This document shows, one piece after another, positions 11,604 through 24,140 of a DNA stretch of 64,000 bases; the first letter of the stretch is position 1, and each line of letters starts with the position of its first letter. Made by a program: the position numbers and the translations under genes. Source of the DNA: Arenicola marina (Eukaryota; Annelida; Polychaeta; Arenicolidae); contig OZ025257.1 in the NCBI GenBank assembly GCA_964019135.1, positions 42,673,798-42,737,797 of the forward strand. The letters run 5' to 3'. The notes under the pieces were generated by a model. It had not been told where the DNA came from. It did not search any database and saw nothing but the letters and a program-made list of their open reading frames with translations.

Positions 11604-12132
11604 GCTCTGAGGGGGCCGCTTGACAACGGCTCTGAGGAGGCCGCTTGACAACGGCTCTGAGGGGGCCGCTTGACAACAGCTCTGAGGAGGCCGCTTGACA
11701 ACGGCTCTGAGGAGGCCGCGTGACAACGGCTCTGAGGAGGCCGCTTGACAACGGCTCTGAGGAGGCCGCTTGACAACGGCTCTGAGGAGGCCGCTTGACA
11801 ACGGCTCTGAGGAGGCCGCTTGACAACGGCTCTGAGGAGGCCGCTTGACAACGGCTCTGAGGAGGCCGCTTGACAACGGCTTTGAGGAGGCCGCGTGACA
11901 ACGGCTCTGAGGAGGCCGCTTGACAACGGCTCTGAGGAGGCCGCTTGACAACGGCTCTGAGGAGGCCGCTTGACAACGGCTCTGAGGAGGCCGCTTGACA
12001 ACGGCTCTGAGGAGGACGCTTGACAACGGCTCTGAGGGGGACGCTTGACAACGGCTCTGAGGAGGCCGCGTGACAACGGCTCTGAGGAGGACGCTTGACA
12101 ACGGCTCTGAGGGGGACGCTTGACAACGGATG
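11604..12132. repeat. 25-bp minisatellite (about 21 copies)
   Basis: The monomer is 25 bp: gaggaggccgcttgacaacg plus gctct, with aggacg and gcgtg variants. Neither strand contains a stop in the monomer, so minus-strand frames of 205-245 codons (25-residue repeats) result. They are not credible proteins. Confidence 0.97.
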
Positions 12133-12303
12133 AGCGGTGGACATTTCCCGGCATTAGATGAGGCCGGATTACTAACATAAAGACTAGTATTACAGCGATA
12201 ATGACAAAAGCGCCGTCTTCGTGTCATGTTATAGATTTTAGGACATAATTGCAACACAACACGTTTTCAAAATCATACCATCAACATAATTTGCGGAATA
12301 CTA

Positions 12304-12692
12304 TGGCGGGCCATTCTAACATTTATTCCATAATTCTTAATATCAACAATTGAGACAATTCGGCGCTCTGTATTCTTGATATCAAGAATTGAATTGTTGA
12401 TATCAAGAATTAAATTGTTGATATCAAGAATTCTATTGTTTATATCAAGAATTGTATTGTTGATATCAATAATTAAATTGTTGATATCAATAATTAAATT
12501 ATTGATATCAAGAATTATATTGTTGATATCAAGAATTAAATTGTTGATATCAAGAATTAAATTGTTGATATCAAGAATTAAATTGTTGATATCAATAATT
12601 AAATTGTTGATATCAAGAATTATATTGTTGATATCAAGAATTAAATTGTTGATATCAAGAATTATGGAAATAAATGTTAGGATGGCCCGCCA
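12304..12692. mobile_element. MITE with TA target duplication and 21-bp satellite core
   Basis: The ends are inverted repeats. The left end begins TGGCGGGCCATTCTAACATT; the right end is its reverse complement with one change (YCTAAC) and an extra base further in. The match continues inward through ccataattctt to atatcaacaatt, about 45 bases in all. TA flanks both sides (12302-12303, 12693-12694), as with Tc1/mariner-type insertion. The interior (12370-12665) is about 14 copies of a 21-bp unit with ttgatatcaagaatt. No transposase is present, so it is non-autonomous. The superfamily is inferred only from the TA. Confidence 0.75.
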
Positions 12693-12762
12693 TATAATAC
12701 GGTCCTAAGGGGGGGGGGAGACTTTGTTAGAAAATCGACACCCCAGAGAGCTAGTCTTCCAG

Positions 12763-15700
12763 CTGCAGACGTGGGCGCTCCTGAAGGACAATCGTACCAC
12801 TACAAACGTGGGCGCTCCAGTGAGCTAGTCTACCCGCTACAAACGTGGGCGCTCCAGAAGGCTAGTCTCCCCGCTACAAACGTGGGCGCTCCAGAAGGCT
12901 AGTCTCCCCGCTACAAACGTGGGCGCTCCAGAAGACCAGTCTCCCCGCTACAAACGTGGGCGCTCCAGAAGGCCAGTCTCCCCGCTACAAACGTGGGCGC
13001 TCCAGAAGGCCAGTCTCCCCGCTACAAACGTGGGCGCTCCAGAAGGCTAGTCTCCCCGCTACAAACGTGGGCGCTCCAGAAGGCTAGTCTCCCCGCTACA
13101 AACGTGGGCGCTCCAGAAGGCTAGTCTCCCCGCTACAAACGTGGGCGCTCCAGAAGACCAGTCTCCCCGCTACAAACGTGGGCGCTCCAGAAGGCCAGTC
13201 TCCCCGCTACAAACGTGGGCGCTCCAGAAGCTAGTCTCCCCGCTACAAACGTGGGCGCTCCAGAAGGCTAGTCTACCCGCTACAAACGTGGGCGCTCCAG
13301 AAGGCTAGTCTCCCCGCTACAAACGTGGGCGCTCCAGAAGGCTAGTCTACCCGCTACAAACGTGGGCGCTCCAGAAGGCTAGTCTCCCCGCTACAAACGT
13401 GGGCGCTCCAGAAGGCTAGTCTCCCCGCTACAAACGTGGGCGCTCCAGAAGGCTAGTCTACCCGCTACAAACGTGGGCGCTCCAGAAGACCAGTCTCCCC
13501 GCTACAAACGTGGGCGCTCCAGAAGGCCAGTCTCCCCGCTACAAACGTGGGCGCTCCAGAAGGCCAGTCTCCCCGCTACAAACTTGGGCGCTCCAGAAGG
13601 CCAGTCTCCCCGCTACAAACGTGGGCGCTCCAGAAGGCCAGTCTCCCCGCTACAAACGTGGGCGCTCCAGAAGGCCAGTCTCCCCGCTACAAACGTGGGC
13701 GCTCCAGAAGGCCAGTCTCCCCGCTACAAACGTGGGCGCTCCAGAAGGCTAGTCTCCCCGCTACAAACGTGGGCGCTCCAGAAGGCTAGTCTACCCGCTA
13801 CAAACGTGGGCGCTCCAGAAGACCAGTCTCCCCGCTACAAACGTGGGCGCTCCAGAAGGCCAGTCTCCCCGCTACAAACTTGGGCGCTCCAGAAGGCCAG
13901 TCTCCCCGCTACAAACGTGGGCGCTCCAGAAGACCAGTCTCCCCGCTACAAACTTGGGCGCTCCAGAAGGCCAGTCTGCCCGCTACAAACGTGGGCGCTC
14001 CAGAAGGCCAGTCTCCCCGCTACAAACGTGGGCGCTCCAGAAGGCTAGTCTCCCCGCTACAAACGTGGGCGCTCCAGAAGGCTAGTCTACCCGCTACAAA
14101 CGTGGGCGCTCCAGAAGACCAGTCTCCCCGCTACAAACGTGGGCGCTCCAGAAGGCCAGTCTCCCCGCTACAAACGTGGGCGCTTCAGAAGGCCAGTCTC
14201 CCCGCTACAAACTTGGGCGCTCCAGAAGGCCAGTCTCCCCGCTACAAACGTGGGCGCTCCAGAAGGCCAGTCTCCCCGCTACAAACTTGGGCGCTCCAGA
14301 AGGCCAGTCTCCCCGCTACAAACGTGGGCGCTCCAGAAGGCTAGTCTCCCCGCTACAAACTTGGGCGCTCCAGAAGGCTAGTCTACCCGCTACAAACGTG
14401 GGCGCTCCAGAAGACCAGTCTCCCCGCTACAAACGTGGGCGCTCCAGAAGGCCAGTCTCCCCGCTACAAACGTGGGCGCTCCAGAAGGCCAGTCTCCCCG
14501 CTACAAACGTGGGCGCTCCAGAAGGCCAGTCTGCCCGCTACAAACGTGGGCGCTCCAGAAGGCTAGTCTCCCCGCTACAAACGTGGGCGCTCCAGAAGGC
14601 TAGTCTCCCCGCTACAAACGTGGGCGCTCCAGAAGGCTAGTCTCCCCGCTACAAACGTGGGCGCTCCAGAAGGCTAGTCTCCCCGCTACAAACGTGGGCG
14701 CTCCAGAAGGCTAGTCTCCCCGCTACAAACGTGGGCGCTCCAGAAGGCTAGTCTCCCCGCTACAAACGTGGGCGCTCCAGAAGGCCAGTCTCCCCGCTAC
14801 AAACGTGGGCGCTCCAGAAGGCCAGTCTCCCCGCTACAAACGTGGGCGCTCCAGAAGGCCAGTCTCCCCGCTACAAACGTGGGCGCTCCAGAAGGCCAGT
14901 CTGCCCGCTACAAACGTGGGCGCTCCAGAAGGCTAGTCTCCCCGCTACAAACGTGGGCGCTCCAGAAGGCTAGTCTCCCCGCTACAAACGTGGGCGCTCC
15001 AGAAGGCTAGTCTCCCCGCTACAAACGTGGGCGCTCCAGAAGGCTAGTCTCCCCGCTACAAACGTGGGCGCTCCAGAAGGCTAGTCTCCCCGCTACAAAC
15101 GTGGGCGCTCCAGAAGGCCAGTCTCCCCGCTACAAACGTGGGCGCTCCAGAAGGCCAGTCTCCCCGCTACAAACGTGGGCGCTCCAGAAGGCCAGTCTGC
15201 CCGCTACAAACGTGGGCGCTCCAGAAGGCTAGTCTCCCCGCTACAAACGTGGGCGCTCCAGAAGGCTAGTCTCCCCGCTACAAACGTGGGCGCTCCAGAA
15301 GGCTAGTCTCCCCGCTACAAACGTGGGCGCTCCAGAAGGCTAGTCTCCCCGCTACAAACGTGGGCGCTCCAGAAGGCTAGTCTCCCCGCTACAAACGTGG
15401 GCGCTCCAGAAGGCCAGTCTCCCCGCTACAAACGTGGGCGCTCCAGAAGGCCAGTCTCCCCGCTACAAACGTGGGCGCTCCAGAAGGCCAGTCTCCCCGC
15501 TACAAACGTGGGCGCTCCAGAAGGCCAGTCTCCCCGCTACAAACGTGGGCGCTCCAGAAGGCCAGTCTCCCCGCTACAAACGTGGGCGCTCCAGAAGGCC
15601 AGTCTGCCCGCTACAAACGTGGGCGCTCCAGAAGGCTAGTCTCCCCGCTACAAACGTGGGCGCTCCAGAAGGCTAGTCTCCCCGCTACAAACGTGGGCGC

Positions 15701-16058
15701 TCCAGAAGGCTAGTCTCCCCGCTACAAACGTGGGCGCTCCAGAAGGCTAGTCTCCCCGCTACAAACGTGGGCGCTCCAGAAGGCTAGTCTCCCCGCTACA
15801 AACGTGGGCGCTCCAGAAGGCCAGTCTCCCCGCTACAAACGTGGGCGCTCCAGAAGGCCAGTCTCCCCGCTACAAACGTGGGCGCTCCAGAAGGCCAGTC
15901 TCCCCGCTACAAACGTGGGCGCTCCAGAAGGCCAGTCTCCCCGCTACAAACGTGGGCGCTCCAGAAGGCTAGTCTCCCCGCTACAAACGTGGGCGCTCCA
16001 GAAGACCAGTCTCCCCGCTACAAACGTGGGCGCTCCAGAAGGCCAGTCTCCCCGCTAC
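12763..16058. repeat. 37-bp satellite array (about 89 copies)
   Basis: The monomer is 37 bp: aaacgtgggcgctccagaag, then gctagtctccccgctac, with gctag/gccag/gacca variants. A rarer ctgcccgcta variant at 13977, 14531, 14901, 15197 and 15604 marks larger repeated blocks, spaced 8-15 units apart. Open frames of 80-190 codons with 37-residue periodicity are translated satellite. The right edge runs into a short C/T-rich imperfect repeat (gcttgttccgcttgttcc, 16100-16140). Confidence 0.98.
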
Positions 16059-17429
16059 AACGGTCGATCCAATTTACAAGAAGCGCAAACCGTTCAAAGC
16101 GGCGCTTCCGCTTGTTCCGCTTGTTCCCCTTGTTCCGCTACAAACAGCTCCTCGTGACAGACCAAAGGGATCACGTGACACTTCTCTGTTCTGCAGTAGG
16201 TGTTAAAGGAAGGCCTGTCTTGATACGTACATTGGCAGTGAAGTATTTACCGGGAAGGAGTGCGGGACCGCTTGTAATGGGAACGAATCCGGAGGGACCC
16301 GGTCCCGGTGGCTGGAGGGCGGCGGACACAACAGCCCCATCGGCCGTCTCACAGCTCCCGACTCCCCTTCCTTACTTCACAGTCGGGAGAAGGGAGATCC
16401 CACCACGTCTCTCTGATAAGCCCGTCATCCACCCACTATTGTTTTTCTTTCTCGGGCGGCGGACTTTTTCCGCGAAGGTTTGAATTGGCAATAATGGCTG
16501 TGGTGATATTTCACATCTCCCCGGGGTTACTTACTTCTTCCAGGCTTTCCTAACCAAAAATCGTGGGACTACATCGGGCAGCGGCGCTGGACGAAGTGGC
16601 GAATGCTTCACCGTGTGTCACTCTCACGCGAAGGAATATTTCGCAGGGACACTATTCGCTTTGTTGGAGCCGCGAATCATGAAAGGCCAATGAAACAGCC
16701 CGGCGCGCGGAGGGTTTTTGCGTGCTGCGGCCAGATAGATGCATGTTACCACGTGGAGCGCACACCGGTGAGAAATGTCAGCCGGGGATTACGCCCAGTT
16801 TTACAGTCTATGTTATGTGCTGCTGAGGCGCCCCTCAATGCGAGTCAGACCACCGCCAGCGGGTCGGAACTACCTTAATAAAATATAAGCCAACATAAAA
16901 CCACCAGTAATTTCCTGTTTCAACGCAACAGCATTGCGCCCAGTTATTTATGCATGGCCGCGACGTCCGTGCTGCCCCCTGTGTGCCGACTTAACTGACA
17001 AAAAGAAAGGCCTCGCGAAAACAAATTGCAATCTGCTGAAACCTGAGCAGTAGAGCTACCATGTCTTATATGATGAAGAAGTGATCTATAATGACACATC
17101 TGAAAATAAATACATCAATCATACGTTGATATTTTTTATGAATTGACGTCTGGATAAAACTAATATATGCTTTGGTGAACAGCGCCACATAGCGGTGTCT
17201 GTGCTGGACACTCACACTCGATGGCTCCATGTCTCGTGGCGAGAATTACTTGGGCTCAACCAAATGTTAGTAGAAAGCGTCGGAGACAGACGCCGGCGTG
17301 TCCAGCCGTGCCTCCCCCTGGAGGAAGTATCTCACACTAGTGTCAAACAAGATGACCCGGCTCTAATCAAATGAGACTATTGACCCTTCCTGGGGGCGGG
17401 CAGCCGGGCCCGAGCCCTAAGTGGGGCTG
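16059..17429. other. Unique spacer, no gene recognised
   Basis: This mixed-composition stretch lies between two large arrays. A few open frames exist (for example the plus-strand frame leaving the 37-bp array to 16483, and 16603-16878). None shows a domain or a plausible exon structure that I recognise. An E-box-like gatcacgtgac lies near 16170. Confidence 0.5.
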
Positions 17430-20400
17430 GGAGGAAGGGAGGCGGTGGGGCCGGGGGAGGAAGGCAGGCGGTGGGGCCGGGGGAGGAAGGCAGGCGGTGG
17501 GGCCGGGGGAGGAAGGGAGGCGGTGGGGCCGGGGGAGGAAGGAAGGCGGTGGGGCCGGGGGAGGAAGGCAGGCGGTGGAGCCGGGGGAGGAAGGGAGGCG
17601 GTGGGGCCGGGGGAGGAAGGAAGGCGGTGGGGCCGGGGGAGGAAGGCAGGCGGTGGGGCCGGGGGAGGAAGGCAGGCGGTGGGACCGAGGGAGGAAGGCA
17701 GGCGGTGGGGCCGGGGGAGGAAGGCAGGCGGTGGGACCGGGGGAGGAAGGCAGGCGGTGGGGCCGGGGGAGGAAGGCAGGCGGTGGGACCGGGGGAGGAA
17801 GGCAGGTGGTGGGGCCGGGGGAGGAAGGCAGGCGGTGGGGCCGGGGGAGGAAGGCAGGCGGTGGGGCCGGGGGAGGAAGGAAGGCGGTGGGGCCGGGGGA
17901 GGAAGGCAGGCGGTGGGACCGGGGGAGGAAGGCAGGCGGTGGGGCCGGGGGAGGAAGGCAGGCGGTGGGGCCGGGGGAGGAAGGCAGGCGGTGGGGCCGG
18001 GGGAGGAAGGCAGGCGGTGGGACCGGGGGAGGAAGGCAGGTGGTGGGGCCGGGGGAGGAAGGCAGGCGGTGGGGCCGGGGGAGGAAGGCAGGCGGTGGGG
18101 CCGGGGGAGGAAGGAAGGCGGTGGGGCCGAGGGAGGAAGGCAGGCGGTGGGACCGGGGGAGGAAGGCAGGCGGTGGGGCCGGGGGAGGAAGGCAGGCGGT
18201 GGGGCCGGGGGAGGAAGGCAGGCGGTGGGACCGGGGGAGGAAGGCAGGCGGTGGGGCCGGGGGAGGAAGGAAGGCGGTGGGGCCGGGGGAGGAAGGCAGG
18301 CGGTGGGGCCGGGGGAGGAAGGCAGGCGGTGGGGCCGGGGGAGGAAGGCAGGCGGTGGGGCCGGGGGAGGAAGGCAGGCGGTGGGGCCGGGGGAGGAAGA
18401 CAGGCGGTGGGGCCGGGGGAGGAAGGCAGGCGGTGGGGCCGGGGGAGGAAGGCAGGCGGTGGGGCCGGGGGAGGAAGGCAGGCGGTGGGGCCGGGGGAGG
18501 AAGGCAGGCGGTGGGGCCGGGGGAGGAAGGCAGGCGGTGGGGCCGGGGGAGGAAGGCAGGCGGTGGGGCCGGGGGAGGAAGGCAGGCGGTGGGGCCGGGG
18601 GAGGAAGGCAGGCGGTGGGGCCGGGGGAGGAAGGCAGGCGGTGGGGCCGGGGGAGGAAGGCAGGCGGTGGGGCCGGGGGAGGAAGGCAGGCGGTGGGACC
18701 GGGGGAGGAAGGCAGGCGGTGGGGCCGGGGGAGGAAGGCAGGCGGTGGGGCCGGGGGAGGAAGGCAGGCGGTGGGGCCGGGGGAGGAAGGCAGGCGGTGG
18801 GGCCGGAGGAGGAAGGAAGGCGGTGGGGCCGGGGGAGGAAGGCAGGCGGTGGGGCCGGGGGAGGAAGGCAGGCGGTGGGGCCGGGGGAGGAAGGCAGGCG
18901 GTGGGGCCGGGGGAGGAAGGCAGGCGGTGGGGCCGGGGGAGGAAGGCAGGCGGTGGGGCCGGGGGAGGAAGGCAGGCGGTGGGGCCGGGGGAGGAAGGGA
19001 GGCGGTGGGGCCGGGGGAGGAAGGCAGGCGGTGGGGCCGGGGGAGGAAGGCAGGCGGTGGGGCCGGGGGAGGAAGGGAGGCGGTGGGGCCGGGGGAGGAA
19101 GGCAGGCGGTGGGGCCGGGGGAGGAAGGCAGGCGGTGGGGCCGGGGGAGGAAGGCAGGCGGTGGGGCCGGGGGAGGAAGGCAGGCGGTGGGGCCGGGGGA
19201 GGAAGGCAGGCGGTGGGGCCGGGGGAGGAAGGCAGGCGGTGGGGCCGGGGGAGGAAGGCAGGCGGTGGGGCCGGGGGAGGAAGGCAGGCGGTGGGGCCGG
19301 GGGAGGAAGGCAGGCGGTGGGGCCGGGGGAGGAAGGCAGGCGGTGGGGCCGGGGGAGGAAGGCAGGCGGTGGGACCGGGGGAGGAAGGCAGGCGGTGGGG
19401 CCGGGGGAGGAAGGCAGGCGGTGGGGCCGGGGGAGGAAGGCAGGCGGTGGGGCCGGGGGAGGAAGGCAGGCGGTGGGGCCGGGGGAGGAAGGCAGGCGGT
19501 GGGGCCGGGGGAGGAAGGCAGGCGGTGGGGCCGGGGGAGGAAGGCAGGCGGTGGGGCCGGGGGAGGAAGGCAGGCGGTGGGGCCGGGGGAGGAAGGCAGG
19601 CGGTGGGGCCGGGGGAGGAAGGCAGGCGGTGGGGCCGGGGGAGGAAGGCAGGCGGTGGGACCGGGGGAGGAAGGCAGGTGGTGGGGCCGGGGGAGGAAGG
19701 CAGGCGGTGGGGCCGGGGGAGGAAGGCAGACGGTGGGGCCGGGGGACGAAGGCAGGCGGTGGGGCCGGGGGAGGAAGGCAGGCGGTGGGGCCGGGGGAGG
19801 AAGGCAGGCGGTGGGGCCGGGGGACGAAGGCAGGCGGTGGGGCCGGGGGAGGAAGGCAGGCGGTGGGGCCGGGGGAGGAAGGCAGGCGGTGGGGCCGGGG
19901 GAGGAAGGCAGGCGGTGGGGCCGGGGGAGGAAGGCAGGCGGTGGGGCCGGGGGAGGAAGGCAGGCGGTGGGGCCGGGGGAGGAAGGCAGGCGGTGGGGCC
20001 GGGGGAGGAAGGCAGGCGGTGGGGCCGGGGGAGGAAGGCAGGCGGTGGGGCCGGGGGAGGAAGGCAGGCGGTGGGGCCGGGGGAGGAAGGCAGGCGGTGG
20101 GGCCGGGGGAGGAAGGCAGGCGGTGGGGCCGGGGGAGGAAGGCAGGCGGTGGGGCCGGGGGAGGAAGGCAGGTGGTGGGGCCGGGGGAGGAAGGCAGGCG
20201 GTGGGGCCGGGGGAGGAAGGCAGGCGGTGGGGCCGGGGGAGGAAGGCAGGCGGTGGGGCCGGGGGAGGAAGGCAGGCGGTGGGGCCGGGGGAGGAAGGCA
20301 GGCGGTGGGGCCGGGGGAGGAAGGCAGGCGGTGGGACCGGGGGAGGAAGGCAGGTGGTGGGGCCGGGGGAGGAAGGCAGGCGGTGGGGCCGGGGGAGGAA

Positions 20401-23400
20401 GGCAGGCGGTGGGGCCGGGGGAGGAAGGCAGGCGGTGGGGCCGGGGGAGGAAGGCAGGCGGTGGGGCCGGGGGAGGAAGGCAGGCGGTGGGGCCGGGGGA
20501 GGAAGGCAGGCGGTGGGGCCGGGGGAGGGGGCCGGGGGAGGAAGGCAGGCGGTGGGGCCGGGGGAGGAAGGCAGGCGGTGGGGCCGGGGGAGGAAGGCAG
20601 GCGGTGGGGCCGGGGGAGGAAGGCAGGCGGTGGGGCCGGGGGAGGAAGGCAGGCGGTGGGACCGGGGGAGGAAGGCAGGTGGTGGGGCCGGGGGAGGAAG
20701 GCAGGCGGTGGGGCCGGGGGAGGAAGGCAGGCGGTGGGGCCGGGGGAGGAAGGCAGGCGGTGGGGCCGGGGGAGGAAGGCAGGCGGTGGGGCCGGGGGAG
20801 GAAGGCAGGCGGTGGGGCCGGGGGAGGAAGGCAGGCGGTGGGGCCGGGGGAGGAAGGCAGGCGGTGGGGCCGGGGGAGGAAGGCAGGCGGTGGGACCGGG
20901 GGAGGAAGGCAGGTGGTGGGGCCGGGGGAGGAAGGCAGGCGGTGGGGCCGGGGGAGGAAGGCAGGCGGTGGGGCCGGGGGAGGAAGGCAGGCGGTGGGGC
21001 CGGGGGAGGAAGGCAGGCGGTGGGGCCGGGGGAGGAAGGCAGGCGGTGGGGCCGGGGGAGGAAGGCAGGCGGTGGGGCCGGGGGAGGAAGGCAGGCGGTG
21101 GGGCCGGGGGAGGAAGGCAGGCGGTGGGGCCGGGGGAGGAAGGCAGGCGGTGGGGCCGGGGGAGGAAGGCAGGCGGTGGGGCCGGGGGAGGAAGGCAGGC
21201 GGTGGGGCCGGGGGAGGAAGGCAGGCGGTGGGGCCGGGGGAGGAAGGCAGGCGGTGGGGCCGGGGGAGGAAGGCAGGCGGTGGGGCCGGGGGAGGAAGGC
21301 AGGCGGTGGGGCCGGGGGAGGAAGGCAGGCGGTGGGACCGGGGGAGGAAGGCAGGTGGTGGGGCCGGGGGAGGAAGGCAGGCGGTGGGGCCGGGGGAGGA
21401 AGGCAGACGGTGGGGCCGGGGGACGAAGGCAGGCGGTGGGGCCGGGGGAGGAAGGCAGGCGGTGGGGCCGGGGGAGGAAGGCAGGCGGTGGGGCCGGGGG
21501 ACGAAGGCAGGCGGTGGGGCCGGGGGAGGAAGGCAGGCGGTGGGGCCGGGGGAGGAAGGCAGGCGGTGGGGCCGGGGGAGGAAGGCAGGCGGTGGGGCCG
21601 GGGGAGGAAGGCAGGCGGTGGGGCCGGGGGAGGAAGGCAGGCGGTGGGGCCGGGGGAGGAAGGCAGGCGGTGGGGCCGGGGGAGGAAGGCAGGCGGTGGG
21701 GCCGGGGGAGGAAGGCAGGCGGTGGGGCCGGGGGAGGAAGGCAGGCGGTGGGGCCGGGGGAGGAAGGCAGGCGGTGGGGCCGGGGGAGGAAGGCAGGCGG
21801 TGGGGCCGGGGGAGGAAGGCAGGCGGTGGGGCCGGGGGAGGAAGGCAGGTGGTGGGGCCGGGGGAGGAAGGCAGGCGGTGGGGCCGGGGGAGGAAGGCAG
21901 GCGGTGGGGCCGGGGGAGGAAGGCAGGCGGTGGGGCCGGGGGAGGAAGGCAGGCGGTGGGGCCGGGGGAGGAAGGCAGGCGGTGGGGCCGGGGGAGGAAG
22001 GCAGGCGGTGGGGCCGGGGGAGGAAGGCAGGCGGTGGGGCCGGGGGAGGAAGGCAGGCGGTGGGGCCGGGGGAGGAAGGCAGGCGGTGGGGCCGGGGGAG
22101 GAAGGCAGGCGGTGGGGCCGGGGGAGGAAGGCAGGCGGTGGGGCCGGGGGAGGAAGGCAGGTGGTGGGGCCGGGGGAGGAAGGCAGGCGGTGGGGCCGGG
22201 GGAGGAAGGCAGGCGGTGGGGCCGGGGGAGGAAGGCAGGCGGTGGGGCCGGGGGAGGAAGGCAGGCGGTGGGGCCGGGGGAGGAAGGCAGGCGGTGGGGC
22301 CGGGGGAGGAAGGCAGGCGGTGGGACCGGGGGAGGAAGGCAGGTGGTGGGGCCGGGGGAGGAAGGCAGGCGGTGGGGCCGGGGGAGGAAGGCAGGCGGTG
22401 GGGCCGGGGGAGGAAGGCAGGCGGTGGGGCCGGGGGAGGAAGGCAGGCGGTGGGGCCGGGGGAGGAAGGCAGGCGGTGGGGCCGGGGGAGGAAGGCAGGC
22501 GGTGGGGCCGGGGGAGGGGGCCGGGGGAGGAAGGCAGGCGGTGGGGCCGGGGGAGGAAGGCAGGCGGTGGGGCCGGGGGAGGAAGGCAGGCGGTGGGGCC
22601 GGGGGAGGAAGGCAGGCGGTGGGGCCGGGGGAGGAAGGCAGGCGGTGGGACCGGGGGAGGAAGGCAGGTGGTGGGGCCGGGGGAGGAAGGCAGGCGGTGG
22701 GGCCGGGGGAGGAAGGCAGGCGGTGGGGCCGGGGGAGGAAGGCAGGCGGTGGGGCCGGGGGAGGAAGGCAGGCGGTGGGGCCGGGGGAGGAAGGCAGGCG
22801 GTGGGGCCGGGGGAGGAAGGCAGGCGGTGGGGCCGGGGGAGGAAGGCAGGCGGTGGGGCCGGGGGAGGAAGGCAGGCGGTGGGACCGGGGGAGGAAGGCA
22901 GGTGGTGGGGCCGGGGGAGGAAGGCAGGCGGTGGGGCCGGGGGAGGAAGGCAGGCGGTGGGGCCGGGGGAGGAAGGCAGGCGGTGGGGCCGGGGGAGGAA
23001 GGCAGGCGGTGGGGCCGGGGGAGGAAGGCAGGCGGTGGGGCCGGGGGAGGAAGGCAGGCGGTGGGGCCGGGGGAGGAAGGCAGGCGGTGGGGCCGGGGGA
23101 GGAAGGCAGGCGGTGGGGCCGGGGGAGGAAGGCAGGCGGTGGGGCCGGGGGAGGAAGGCAGGCGGTGGGGCCGGGGGAGGAAGGAAGGCGGTGGGGCCGG
23201 GGGAGGAAGGCAGGCGGTGGGGCCGGGGGAGGAAGGCAGGCGGTGGGGCCGGGGGAGGAAGGCAGGCGGTGGGGCCGGGGGAGGAAGGCAGGCGGTGGGG
23301 CCGGGGGAGGAAGGCAGGCGGTGGGGCCGGGGGAGGAAGGCAGGCGGTGGGGCCGGGGGAGGAAGGCAGGCGGTGGGGCCGGGGGAGGAAGGCAGGCGGT

Positions 23401-24140
23401 GGGGCCGGGGGAGGAAGGCAGGCGGTGGGGCCGGGGGAGGAAGGCAGGCGGTGGGGCCGGGGGAGGAAGGCAGGCGGTGGGGCCGGGGGAGGAAGGCAGG
23501 CGGTGGGGCCGGGGGAGGAAGGCAGGCGGTGGGGCCGGGGGAGGAAGGCAGGCGGTGGGGCCGGGGGAGGAAGGCAGGCGGTGGGGCCGGGGGAGGAAGG
23601 CAGGCGGTGGGGCCGGGGGAGGAAGGCAGGCGGTGGGGCCGGGGGAGGAAGGCAGGTGGTGGGGCCGGGGGAGGAAGGCAGGCGGTGGGGCCGGGGGAGG
23701 AAGGAAGGCGGTGGGGCCGGGGGAGGAAGGCAGGCGGTGGGGCCGGGGGAGGAAGGAAGGCGGTGGGGCCGGGGGAGGAAGGCAGGCGGTGGGGCCGGGG
23801 GAGGAAGGCAGGCGGTGGGGCCGGGGGAGGAAGGCAGGCGGTGGGGCCGGGGGAGGAAGGCAGGCGGTGGGGCCGGGGGAGGAAGGCAGGCGGTGGGGCC
23901 GGGGGAGGAAGGAAGGCGGTGGGGCCGGGGGAGGAAGGCAGGCGGTGGGGCCGGGGGAGGAAGGCAGGCGGTGGGGCCGGGGGAGGAAGGCAGGCGGTGG
24001 GACCGGGGGAGGAAGGCAGGCGGTGGGGCCGGGGGAGGAAGGCAGGCGGTGGGGCCGGGGGAGGAAGGCAGGCGGTGGGGCCGGGGGAGGAAGGCAGGCG
24101 GTGGGGCCGGGGGAGGAAGGCAGGCGGTGGGGCCGGGGGC
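17430..24140. repeat. G-rich 26-bp satellite array (about 258 copies)
   Basis: The monomer is 26 bp: ggcggtggggccgggggagg plus aaggca. The plus strand is strongly G-rich, with runs of four and five G in every unit, so it has dense G-quadruplex potential. No stop codon occurs in any frame of the monomer on either strand, so open frames of 2,200-2,370 codons cover the array in several frames, as Gly/Arg-rich peptide on the plus strand and Pro-rich on the minus. Half-units (13 bp) at 20521 and 22510 and gacgaagg variants mark a large internal duplication. Confidence 0.99.

Noticed and set aside
13473-14048. Repeat-protein gene with MGAPEGQSPRYKRGRSRRPVS-like units
   Set aside because: It is the translation of the 37-bp satellite read through three frames; there is no start context or unique sequence.
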